Assembly (NCBI GenBank): GCA_041725895.1
Contig: JBGRQA010000004.1
Coordinates: 207,506 to 271,505 of the forward strand
DNA: 64,000 nt
Direction: 5' to 3'
Origin: JBGRQA01 sp041725895
Lineage (GTDB): Bacteria; Bacteroidota; Bacteroidia; Bacteroidales; Marinifilaceae
The position numbers and the translations under genes are program-made. Below the pieces are notes generated by a model. It did not search any database, had not been told where the DNA came from, and saw only the letters and a program-made list of their open reading frames with translations. Positions 17,873 through 25,674 of this stretch are shown piece after piece. How positions within the stretch are numbered: position 1 is the first letter of the stretch; the number at the start of each line of letters is the position of its first letter.

Positions 17873-18587
17873 ACTTCTTACTTTTGATTTCGTGTTCATA
17901 CATCGATTTCAAAATATTGATCTCCTGATCTGTGATCAAATCTTCTTTAATCACCAACTTCCGCTTCCGTTTCAATCTTCTCACTTCGGGCAAAGTTCGC
18001 GATAAACTCACACCAACAATCATATCGGGAGGAATCATAGCCCGGTATTCATTCTGAGTCTGGTAATTCTTCAGTATTAGGTCGGTGTTTGCTTTCGCAT
18101 CCATAGTTTTAGGGGCAGTGGTTAAAGCTTCGTAAGTCGCAGTATTCACATTGTTCTTGGCCCGAACGTAATCGGGTGTGTTTACTTTAGCATTCACAAA
18201 AGCTTCCCTAAAGTCACCAAAACGGGGAAGAATCAGAACCTCTCGTAAAGCAACAGTATCTTTGGCCATAAATACTCCAAAAAGATACTTTTCCTGCTCC
18301 AAACTATCGCTAATAACCAATTTTACATCCTGATACCCCACATAAGAATACCGCACTGTATCCCCGGTATTCACCCAAAACGAAAATCGCCCGTACTGAT
18401 TGGCTGTCCCGGCTCTTTGGGCATTGATTCGAAAATGGGTATTGGGCAAAGGCGTCAGCTCTTTCTGATCCATTACAACACCGGTGAAAAAGATGGAATC
18501 CCTCAATGTCCTTTTTTGAGTTTGAGCAAAAGAGGAAGAAACCAGTATTCCGGTAAAAAGAATAAGAAACATTACAATCCGTCTCAT
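17871..18587 (-). CDS. carboxypeptidase-regulatory-like domain protein
   Basis: A 238-residue exported protein with a signal peptide ending SSSFAQ (about residue 21). A CarboxypepD_reg-like beta-sandwich spans about 33-115, recognisable from FFTGVVMDQKELTPLPNTHF, GRFSFWVNTGDTVRYSYVGY and the terminal VLILP strand. The basic helical C-terminus (RRLKRKRK near residue 210) has no domain I know. In this phylum the same small domain precedes TonB receptors, but here it stands alone. Function unknown. Confidence 0.8.
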   Translation of the reverse strand: MRRIVMFLILFTGILVSSSFAQTQKRTLRDSIFFTGVVMDQKELTPLPNTHFRINAQRAGTANQYGRFSFWVNTGDTVRYSYVGYQDVKLVISDSLEQEKYLFGVFMAKDTVALREVLILPRFGDFREAFVNAKVNTPDYVRAKNNVNTATYEALTTAPKTMDAKANTDLILKNYQTQNEYRAMIPPDMIVGVSLSRTLPEVRRLKRKRKLVIKEDLITDQEINILKSMYEHEIKSKK

Positions 18588-18660
18588 AGTATAGCTATTT
18601 ATTTATTAGGAAGATAAATGTTTTATAAAAGATAAACAACTTGTATGCCTTCTTTGCCAC

Positions 18661-19230
18661 CTAAAACTTCAGGATTACATCTTCCAGTCGTCTTTTGGGC
18701 ACATAATGCACACCCTGCTCATCTCTCCAGTATTTTATATCCTCCCCTTTCATTTCAGTTATCACAACTTTTTCTTTTGGTTTTCCCAGGCCCAAAACCT
18801 GTACAATTTTAAAACGATCCGGCAAATTCAATATTGCTCGAAGCTCTTTTTCCTTAAACGCCCGAAGGATACAACCTCCCAATCCCTTTTCAACTGCACC
18901 TAGTAAAATATTCTCAGCCGCAATGCCATCATCGCAGAAGAAGTTCTTACTCAACTCCTCGTCATTCAACTGAATGATATAGGCAGCAGGACGTTCTCCT
19001 TCTTCAGGCCCCACCCAATCGGTAAGATAGCCTGCCCAGGCAAGAGTTTTAAAAACCTCCTCTCTCATGGCCGAATCATTAATCAAAATGTAACGTAAAG
19101 ATTGAGCATTTCTTCCGGAGGCTGCAAGCCTTGCCAAATCAACCAAGTCACGCAATTCTTCCTCTTTAATTTTATGCTCTTCGTAAAATCTTCGGTAACT
19201 CCGATTTTTAAGGACCAATTCTTTCAACAT
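18661..19230 (-). CDS. nitroreductase-family protein
   Basis: A short 189-residue FMN-dependent oxidoreductase. The FMN phosphate-binding arginines are in NRSYRRF (residues 9-15). AASGRNAQSLRYILI lies near residue 36, DDGIAAENILLGAVEKGLGGC near residue 100 and VLGLGKPKE near residue 145. The substrate cannot be told from the sequence. It is a single gene, divergent from the propeller cassette at 19337. Confidence 0.85.
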   Translation of the reverse strand: MLKELVLKNRSYRRFYEEHKIKEEELRDLVDLARLAASGRNAQSLRYILINDSAMREEVFKTLAWAGYLTDWVGPEEGERPAAYIIQLNDEELSKNFFCDDGIAAENILLGAVEKGLGGCILRAFKEKELRAILNLPDRFKIVQVLGLGKPKEKVVITEMKGEDIKYWRDEQGVHYVPKRRLEDVILKF

Positions 19231-19264
19231 TATTTTGTAAATTTAGTAGAAACAACAACTTATT

Positions 19265-19296
19265 ATTCAATTCAAAAGAAAAAAAAAGAATTGAAT
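19265..19296. promoter_or_regulatory. inverted repeat in divergent spacer
   Basis: ATTCAATTC (19265-19273) and GAATTGAAT (19288-19296) are perfect nine-base arms around a purine-rich loop. It lies between the nitroreductase start and the first propeller gene, so it could be an operator for either. Confidence 0.4.
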
Positions 19297-19336
19297 TTAT
19301 TCCTATTCGGGGAAAAAGTTTTAAAAATTAATCAAA

Positions 19337-20299
19337 ATGTTTAAATGGAAAAAACTGGGAAGGGTATTTAACCCTCTCGATATAAAGAATGTAAGTTGGC
19401 TAAAAGAATTTGCTCAAGCGCCATCGGTACTGGTATTTGATAATTTTATCAGAGTCTATTTTTCATGCCGTCCACAGCCAGACACTAATGGCCAATATAT
19501 TAGCCATACGGGTTATGTTGATTTAAACAGGTTCAATTTATTTGAAATAATAGATATTGCTAAACAACCAATTCTCCCTTTGGGCGAAAAAGGAACCTTT
19601 GATGAATTTGGCATCTATCCAACATCTGTTATAAGAAACGGAAAAGAAGTCGTGGCCTATTATGCAGGGTGGACTAGATGCGAATCCGTTCCCTTTAATG
19701 TGGCCATCGGCATGGCTAAAAGCATGGATAGCGGAGAAACTTTCACAAAGATGGGAAATGGTCCGATTCTGTCGTACAGTCTCAATGAACCGTTTATCCT
19801 GAGCGGACCCAAAATAAGAAAGTTCAACAATCAATGGTATCTATGGTATATTGCAGGCAACAAGTGGATTCCCAATAACGGAAGGCCTGAACCCGTTTAC
19901 AAGATCAGGATGGCACGTTCCATTGATGGAATTCACTGGAAGAAGGAAGACAGGGATTTAATCGAAAGCAAACTGGAAGAAGATGAAGCACAGGCAAGTC
20001 CGGATGTGTTTTTCTTCGACAATAAGTACCACATGTTTTTTTGTTACCGAAACAGTTTAAACTTCAGAGGCAAAGAAGGTGGGTACAGAATCGGATATGC
20101 ATCCTCTGAGGATTTGATCCATTGGGTTCGGGATGATGCTCAAGTGGGCATCGATATTTCGGAAAATGGATGGGATTCGGAAATGGTTGCCTATCCACAC
20201 GTATTTGAGTTGGACGGGAAAATCTATATGTTCTACCTGGGAAATCAGGTGGGAAAATATGGTTTTGGTTTGGCTGAACTGGAAGAATATAAATCGTAA
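19337..20299 (+). CDS. five-bladed beta-propeller protein, GH43/GH32-like
   Basis: A 320-residue cytoplasmic protein without signal peptide. It has the repeated blades of the glycoside hydrolase 43/32/130 type fold: EFAQAPSVLVFDNFIRVYFS near residue 24, SLNEPFILSGP near residue 150, DEAQASPDVFFFDNKYHMFF near residue 215 and DSEMVAYPHVFELDGKIYMFY near residue 280. These alternating acid-then-Pro blade starts are typical of such propellers. The lack of secretion suggests a job on activated or intracellular sugars rather than on polysaccharide in the medium. From memory, relatives occur in surface-polysaccharide clusters. It is first in a tight three-gene cassette with a paralogue and a GNAT enzyme. 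Confidence 0.72.
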   Translation: MFKWKKLGRVFNPLDIKNVSWLKEFAQAPSVLVFDNFIRVYFSCRPQPDTNGQYISHTGYVDLNRFNLFEIIDIAKQPILPLGEKGTFDEFGIYPTSVIRNGKEVVAYYAGWTRCESVPFNVAIGMAKSMDSGETFTKMGNGPILSYSLNEPFILSGPKIRKFNNQWYLWYIAGNKWIPNNGRPEPVYKIRMARSIDGIHWKKEDRDLIESKLEEDEAQASPDVFFFDNKYHMFFCYRNSLNFRGKEGGYRIGYASSEDLIHWVRDDAQVGIDISENGWDSEMVAYPHVFELDGKIYMFYLGNQVGKYGFGLAELEEYKS

Positions 20300-20314
20300 T
20301 AGCTGTTTGGTACT

Positions 20315-21268
20315 ATGAAATGGAAAAAACTGGGAAGGATTTTTGATCCTACATCGCATGAGCTCCCCAATTCCTGTCTGGAATTTGCACAATCTCCCCA
20401 AACTTTGGTTTGTGATAACTATGTAAGGATCTATTTTTCGACAAGACAAAAGGATAAGAATGGAAAGTTTTTAAGTCACATTGCCTTTGTGGATTTTGAC
20501 AAAAATTTTAAGACCATTCGGAATATCTCCTCCCTAACAGTAATTGAACTTGGCAAGTTGGGGTGCTACGACGAACATGGAATTTTCCCCTTAAATGTGG
20601 TAAGGAATCAGCAAAAAATACTGGGCTACATTGGCGGATGGAGCCGAAGAGTATCGGTTTCTGTAGAAACTTCCATTGGCGTAGCAGAAAGCAAGGACAA
20701 TGGGCTAACATTCCAACGAATCGGAGACGGGCCAGTTTTAACCTCATCGCTAAATGAACCATGCCTGGTGGGCGATCCATTTGTAACGGTTTTCGACAAC
20801 ATCTATCACATGTGGTATATCTACGGCACTCAATGGGTACAACCCGCCGGTACGGATGCCCCACAGAGAGTATACAAGATCGGCTACGCAACCTCCAATG
20901 ATGGCATCTCCTGGAAAAAGCAAGACAAACAACTAATCAGTGATAAACTCAATCCAAATGAGTGTCAAGCCCTTCCCAGCGTGATCAAACACGACAACAA
21001 ATACCACATGGTATTTTGCTATCGCGAAGCGACTGATTTCAGAGAAAACAGCAAAAGAGCCTACCGGATAGGCTATGCTCATTCAGAGGATCTGGTCAAT
21101 TGGATTAGAGAGGACGAGAATATTGGAATTGATGTTTCAAAAGAAGGATGGGACTCTGAAATGATGTGTTATCCTCATATTTTTCATTGCAACGGAAACG
21201 TATACATGCTATACAATGGAAATAAGTTTGGAAGATATGGATTCGGTTTGGCAATTTTAGAAAATTAA
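20315..21268 (+). CDS. second beta-propeller protein, paralogue of 19337
   Basis: A 317-residue cytoplasmic protein that aligns end to end with the preceding one, by eye at roughly 45-50% identity. Shared stretches include KWKKLGR at the N-terminus, SLNEP, DNKYHM, FCYRE/FCYRN, GWDSEM and YGFGLA at the C-terminus. Only 15 bases separate the two genes. The copies differ most in the segment before SLNEP and around residue 165. That would suit two different substrates or a heterodimer. No signal peptide. Confidence 0.72.
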   Translation: MKWKKLGRIFDPTSHELPNSCLEFAQSPQTLVCDNYVRIYFSTRQKDKNGKFLSHIAFVDFDKNFKTIRNISSLTVIELGKLGCYDEHGIFPLNVVRNQQKILGYIGGWSRRVSVSVETSIGVAESKDNGLTFQRIGDGPVLTSSLNEPCLVGDPFVTVFDNIYHMWYIYGTQWVQPAGTDAPQRVYKIGYATSNDGISWKKQDKQLISDKLNPNECQALPSVIKHDNKYHMVFCYREATDFRENSKRAYRIGYAHSEDLVNWIREDENIGIDVSKEGWDSEMMCYPHIFHCNGNVYMLYNGNKFGRYGFGLAILEN

Positions 21269-21276
21269 CAAGAGTG

Positions 21277-21729
21277 ATGGTAATTCAATACAGAGAAAAA
21301 ACGGCAAATGTTCAGGAAATCTATGAGCACCTGATGGAGTGCAAAAATAGTTTCAATCCCCCCCTGGATCAAACAGTAAATATTGGAGATTATTCAAAAA
21401 AAATATTTGACAAATCGGTTACCTTCGAAGCCTGGTTCGATCAAAAGCTAATCGGCTGTGTAGCCGCCTATTTTAATGATCTGGAAAAATTTTCGGGATT
21501 TATTACTAATGTTAGTGTTTCCGGAGACTTTACGGGAAAAGGAATCGGATCTCAGTTACTTCACAATTGTATTGAATATGCCCAAAAAAATCGATTCAAG
21601 GAAATTGTACTCGAAGTATCCCCTAAAAGCAGAGGAGCCATTCAATTGTATCGCAGTTTTAATTTTCAGGAAAACGGGAGCAAAAATAATCTTCTGGTAA
21701 TGAAGCATATTCTAAACCATTCAATTTGA
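21277..21729 (+). CDS. GNAT-family N-acetyltransferase
   Basis: A 150-residue acetyltransferase of the GCN5 fold. The acetyl-CoA pyrophosphate loop appears as DFTGKGIGSQLL (near residue 85), followed by EIVLEVSPKSRGAIQLYRSFNF of the C-terminal half. The ATG at 21277 is preferred over a GTG three bases earlier. It starts eight bases after the second propeller gene, so all three are surely one operon. An acetylated amino sugar is a natural guess for the shared substrate, but nothing in the sequence fixes it. Confidence 0.85.
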   Translation: MVIQYREKTANVQEIYEHLMECKNSFNPPLDQTVNIGDYSKKIFDKSVTFEAWFDQKLIGCVAAYFNDLEKFSGFITNVSVSGDFTGKGIGSQLLHNCIEYAQKNRFKEIVLEVSPKSRGAIQLYRSFNFQENGSKNNLLVMKHILNHSI

Positions 21730-21959
21730 AAAACAAGTCAACAAAATAGCCTCCTATAAACAAAGAGGTTACACATCATTCCTGTCTTTCTGTTTTAAAA
21801 ATAATTCTCCCAAGCAATATTTTCTCTATCTAACAGTTATTATATCTTGTTCATCAAACTGCCTCCCATCCAATCATGGGGAATCTGAACTATTTTTCAC
21901 AATTTCAATTTTATCGACCAACGTGGAATTTTCGTCGATCAAATGTTTAAGATTGGTAC

Positions 21960-21967
21960 TAATTTTG
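21960..21967 (+). promoter_or_regulatory. candidate -7 element of the cyclase gene
   Basis: TAATTTTG matches TAnnTTTG, 35 bases before the start at 22003. A short inverted repeat (ATCGAC/GTCGAT) lies just upstream near 21913-21939. Confidence 0.4.
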
Positions 21968-22002
21968 GCCCATCAAGATTATATCGTTAAAACAACATGT
22001 AA

Positions 22003-23127
22003 ATGAAGTATTTCAAGTCTCTGCTTCCAAAGCCATTGCGTAATATTTTTGTTATGATTTTGATTTGGCTACTGGCTGCCTTTCTGTTTGCTCATTTTCA
22101 ACTAATGGACCTGGAAGATTTACAAGATCCGCTTTCACGGTTGATTTCTGATCCTTTTAGTCGAAAGATTAAGGGGTTAAATATTTTTCTAACTGGTATT
22201 CTTTTCGGAACTATTTTCGGATTACTGGACAATTACTCCCAATCCAAGTACGACCGGCTAAAGAAAAAATCCTATGGACAAATCATTCTCTTCTACAGTA
22301 TCCTGCATGTAATCTTGATTTTTATCAGCATTATTTTAGTATTCATCTTCTCTCAATACCTTATGCATGGTCACATAACTTCCGAGGGAGAAAAAATATT
22401 CCGTGAGTTTTTTCATAGCAAAAACACTATCAGCATCCTGGTATACACATACATCATTTCTTCCCTGATTGTCTTTATCAAACAGGTGAATAAAAAATTT
22501 GGTCCCGGGATTCTGAAAAACATGATTCTGGGAAAATACCGACAGCCCAAGGAAGAGAATTGCATTTTCATGTTCATGGACCTGAAATCGTCCACCACTT
22601 ATGCTGAAAAACTTGGGCATCACAAATACAGTCAGTTGATTCAGGATTGCTTTTCAGATCTTACAGATGCAGTGAATCGATTTGAAGCCAAAATCTACCA
22701 ATATGTGGGCGATGAAGTTGTTCTCTGTTGGGAATACGACAAAGGAATTCAAAATGCAAATTGCGTAAAGCTCTACTACGATTTCAAGAGAATCCTTCAA
22801 AAACGTTCGGCTCATTACCAGGAACAGTATGGATTGGTTCCTCAATTTAAAGCTGGAATCAACGGAGGACTAATCATGATTGCAGAAGTGGGTATAATCA
22901 AGAGAAGTATTGCCTACCATGGGGATGTAATCAATACCGCCTCCCGAATTCAGGGACAATGCAATGATTTCAACCAGGAAATGCTCCTTTCAGAAACCAT
23001 TGCCGAAGCCATCGCATCAACCGATACCATAAAATGCAATCCCATTGGTGGAGTTTTGCTAAAGGGGAAAAGCAAAAAAGTTAACATTTACAGTATTAAC
23101 GAAGATTCAATCCCTGGAAATAATTAA
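22003..23127 (+). CDS. membrane-bound class III adenylate/guanylate cyclase
   Basis: A 374-residue protein with four predicted membrane helices (about 12-30, 58-76, 94-120, 143-161) followed by a cytoplasmic class III cyclase domain (about 185-370). Metal-binding Asp193 (FMDLKSST) and Asp237 (YVGDEVVL) are present. The transition-state pair Asn311 and Arg315 (HGDVINTASRIQ) is also present, so it should be active. Whether the product is cAMP or cGMP cannot be fixed here. The gene ends 29 bases before an outer-membrane barrel gene, suggesting one operon. Confidence 0.9.
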   Translation: MKYFKSLLPKPLRNIFVMILIWLLAAFLFAHFQLMDLEDLQDPLSRLISDPFSRKIKGLNIFLTGILFGTIFGLLDNYSQSKYDRLKKKSYGQIILFYSILHVILIFISIILVFIFSQYLMHGHITSEGEKIFREFFHSKNTISILVYTYIISSLIVFIKQVNKKFGPGILKNMILGKYRQPKEENCIFMFMDLKSSTTYAEKLGHHKYSQLIQDCFSDLTDAVNRFEAKIYQYVGDEVVLCWEYDKGIQNANCVKLYYDFKRILQKRSAHYQEQYGLVPQFKAGINGGLIMIAEVGIIKRSIAYHGDVINTASRIQGQCNDFNQEMLLSETIAEAIASTDTIKCNPIGGVLLKGKSKKVNIYSINEDSIPGNN

Positions 23128-23156
23128 ATTAAAATAGTTAAACACAACAATATACT

Positions 23157-24068
23157 ATGAATAGAAACATCATTATTAGCGGTAGTATACTACTTTTTGT
23201 TCTACTACTTTCGCATAAAACCTCCTATGCACAATTCAACCGTGAACTTCTCGGTTTTGATTATTCTTACATTGGCCCGGGAGATGCAGAAGACCGGGCA
23301 GGGATTTCTTTCAACAAATGGGAAGCACGGATCGCCTTACCTCAACGCTTAAAAAAACCGGGAGCTGTCATCTTCCACAAATTAACCTATGCAAACATTC
23401 ATGTTGGGTACGACTCCCAAATGGATATTCCTGATGCTCTCAAAGATTTTACTACAGTGGGCTACTCTTTGGGATTAAGTACTCCCTTAAAAAACGATTG
23501 GAGATTAACTGTTATCCTAAGCCCTAACATCTCCTCCAACTTTGAATCTTCTACCAAATTCAAAGATATTCGCTTGTTCGGAATGTCCATCTTTACCAAA
23601 CCAATCAATAAAAGCAAAAACCTGATTCTTAGCCTGGGTGCCATGTACTCCTCTACTCTTGGGGTACCCGCTCCCCTTCCTTTTGCCAGTCTGATGTGGA
23701 ACCCCAATCCCCAATGGTCTATCAGCTTCGGTTTCCCAAGAATGGAAACCTCCTACAAAGCCAGCGACAAAACAACCCTGGGCACCAACCTGGTAATGAT
23801 GGGGGAAAACTTCACCCTATCAAAAGATTTAAAAGTAACAACCATGGATAATGAAACGTTTCAAACCCCAATCGATAATATTAAACTTAGCAATATGGCA
23901 TGGGGCCTGTTTTGGAGACAAAAGATAACAAAGCGATGGTCATTTAATCTCAACTCCGGCTATACTTTCAGCCGAATTTACGAATTTGCTGATGGTACAG
24001 ATAAAATTATAGATTTCAACCTTGACAACAACTTATACATCAAGGCAGGTGTATCCTTTGGATTTTAA
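23157..24068 (+). CDS. outer-membrane beta-barrel protein (DUF6268-like)
   Basis: A 303-residue exported protein with a signal peptide ending SYAQ (about residue 25) and alternating hydrophobic beta strands throughout. It ends in the aromatic C-terminal signature AGVSFGF used by barrels for BamA recognition. It resembles the DUF6268 family of small barrels, from memory. It is co-directional with and close to the nucleotide cyclase gene. Its role is unknown. Confidence 0.68.
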   Translation: MNRNIIISGSILLFVLLLSHKTSYAQFNRELLGFDYSYIGPGDAEDRAGISFNKWEARIALPQRLKKPGAVIFHKLTYANIHVGYDSQMDIPDALKDFTTVGYSLGLSTPLKNDWRLTVILSPNISSNFESSTKFKDIRLFGMSIFTKPINKSKNLILSLGAMYSSTLGVPAPLPFASLMWNPNPQWSISFGFPRMETSYKASDKTTLGTNLVMMGENFTLSKDLKVTTMDNETFQTPIDNIKLSNMAWGLFWRQKITKRWSFNLNSGYTFSRIYEFADGTDKIIDFNLDNNLYIKAGVSFGF

Positions 24069-24088
24069 CGACACAAACACATAAAGAG

Positions 24089-24111
24089 AAAGCCGGAATA
24101 ATCCGGCTTTT
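24089..24111. terminator. bidirectional terminator
   Basis: AAAGCCGGA pairs with TCCGGCTTT over a four-base loop, between the converging barrel gene and the Fe-SOD gene, whose stop codon is at 24114. Confidence 0.8.
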
Positions 24112-24113
24112 AT

Positions 24114-24695
24114 CTATTTATTGAAACGTTCCTCTATGACATCCCAATTCACCAACTTCCAAAAATTCTCTATGTATTTGGGCCGAGCATTTTGAGCATC
24201 CAAATAGTATGCATGCTCCCAAACATCTATAGTCAAAACAGGAGTTAGTCCGTTCCGCATAGGATTTCCAGCATTCCCCTCCTTCACAATACTAAGCTTC
24301 CCTTCCTTATCCTTCACCAACCAGGCCCAACCGGAACCAAAAAGAGTTGCTGCAGCCTGGCCAAAAGCTTCCTTAAATTTCTCGAAGGAACCAAAATGGC
24401 AATCAATCGCATTGGCAAGTTCCCCTTTGGGACTACCTCCTCCCTTAGGCGATAAGGCCATAAAATAAAAAGTATGGTTGAACACTTGAGCGCCATTATT
24501 GAAAATTCCGCCGTCGGCATACTTCACTATACTTTCAAGATCGGCATTTTCGAATGGAGTTCCTACAATTTGCTTGTTTACATTATTTACATAAGCCTGA
24601 TGGTGCTTGCCATAATGAAATTCTAGCGTACGCTTGCTGATATGAGGCTCTAAGGCATCCAGCTCGTAAGGTAATTTAGGTAATTCAAAAGCCAT
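24114..24695 (-). CDS. sodB: superoxide dismutase, Fe-type
   Basis: A 193-residue cytoplasmic enzyme dismuting superoxide. Metal ligands are His27, His74, Asp157 and His161 (DVWEHAYY). The metal-discriminating positions are of the iron type: Gln70 in NNGAQVFNHTFYF supplies the active-site glutamine, and Ala142 in GNAGNP replaces the Mn-type glutamine. The true start is the ATG at 24695; an upstream in-frame start would add ten residues that family members lack. The Mn-type gene lies just upstream on the same strand but behind a terminator. Confidence 0.93.
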   Translation of the reverse strand: MAFELPKLPYELDALEPHISKRTLEFHYGKHHQAYVNNVNKQIVGTPFENADLESIVKYADGGIFNNGAQVFNHTFYFMALSPKGGGSPKGELANAIDCHFGSFEKFKEAFGQAAATLFGSGWAWLVKDKEGKLSIVKEGNAGNPMRNGLTPVLTIDVWEHAYYLDAQNARPKYIENFWKLVNWDVIEERFNK

Positions 24696-24795
24696 AATAT
24701 TGTTTTTTGATTGATGAAATAACATTACTATACAAGTTCCTCAATATTATGGAAAATATCAATACCTTTAAGTTCTTTAAAATAAATACAAATAA

Positions 24796-24827
24796 AAAAA
24801 GACCGATTCCCGAAGGAATCAGTCTTC
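24796..24827 (-). terminator. terminator of the Mn-SOD gene
   Basis: On the minus strand GACTGATTCC and GGAATCGGTC form a stem with one mismatch around TTCG, followed by a run of seven T. It separates the two SOD genes. Confidence 0.85.
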
Positions 24828-24853
24828 CCAAATCAAAAAAACAATAAACAAAA

Positions 24854-25456
24854 CTAATCCTGAAAACGTTTAAACACTTCTTCCCAATGGATTACATTCC
24901 AGAATTCCGAAATATAATCTGGTCTTCGATTCTGAAATTTTAGATAATAGGCATGTTCCCAAACATCCAATCCCAGAATAGGGTTTCCTTTCACGTCTGC
25001 GATATCCATTAATGGATTATCCTGATTGGGAGTAGATGTTACCACAAGTTTTCCATCTTTCTGTTTCACCAACCAAGCCCAACCGGAACCAAATCGGGTA
25101 GCTGCCGCCTTGGAAAACTCATCCTTAAAATTTTCGAACGAACCAAAATCACTCTCAATGGCCTGGAGCAATTCTCCTTGAGGTTTTCCTCCCCCGTTTG
25201 GCGACATGATTTTCCAAAAAAGATCGTGATTGTAAAATCCCCCGCCATTGTTTCGAACAGCCATAGAATGTTGAGAGATACTGGTCAAAATATCTTCTAT
25301 ACCATTGCCATCCAATGATGTATTTGCAATAGCATTATTTAAATTATTTGTGTACCCTACATGATGCCTAGAATGATGTATTTCCATTGTCCTGGCATCA
25401 ATATGGGGTTCTAAAGCATCGTATGCATAGGGTAATTGAGGTAATTCAAAAGCCAT
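24854..25456 (-). CDS. sodA: superoxide dismutase, Mn-type
   Basis: A 200-residue SOD with ligands His27, His77, Asp164 and His168. It carries the manganese-type pattern: Gly at the Fe-type Gln position (NNGGGFYNHDLFW) and Gln145 (TPNQDNP) reaching the active site from the other domain. Its C-terminal half is very close to enterobacterial SodA around DVWEHAYYLKFQNRRPDYI. It is therefore not a simple recent copy of the neighbouring Fe-type gene. Its promoter overlaps a long inverted repeat at 25521-25543. Confidence 0.94.
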   Translation of the reverse strand: MAFELPQLPYAYDALEPHIDARTMEIHHSRHHVGYTNNLNNAIANTSLDGNGIEDILTSISQHSMAVRNNGGGFYNHDLFWKIMSPNGGGKPQGELLQAIESDFGSFENFKDEFSKAAATRFGSGWAWLVKQKDGKLVVTSTPNQDNPLMDIADVKGNPILGLDVWEHAYYLKFQNRRPDYISEFWNVIHWEEVFKRFQD

Positions 25457-25508
25457 AGTAGAGTCGTATTTTACGGTTAAACTTAACTTTTAAAATTGAT
25501 TGATACGG

Positions 25509-25543
25509 CAAATTTAATTTTTATTTGGATTACATCCAAATAA
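25509..25543 (-). promoter_or_regulatory. sodA promoter with overlapping palindromic operator
   Basis: On the minus strand TTTG (25537-25540) is followed after 20 bases by TAAATTTG (25509-25516), a full match to the Bacteroidota promoter. The -33 box lies inside an inverted repeat with perfect ten-base arms, TTATTTGGAT and ATCCAAATAA, around TAC (25521-25543). A dimeric regulator bound there would block or recruit RNA polymerase. Confidence 0.7.
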
Positions 25544-25674
25544 TCAAGCCCTCTTTTAATACTTTTTTGTCTTTTATTTTTAGCTTCCTCAAAATTAATT
25601 ACCTTCGCCATGCAAATAAAAGAAAAACAGGACCTGGTTATTATCTCTGAATAATCAATCAAAAAAGTGAAGCA

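Noticed and set aside
24114..25456. Recent tandem duplication of one SOD
   Set aside because: The two proteins differ in metal-specific residues and over much of their length, and each has separate transcription signals.
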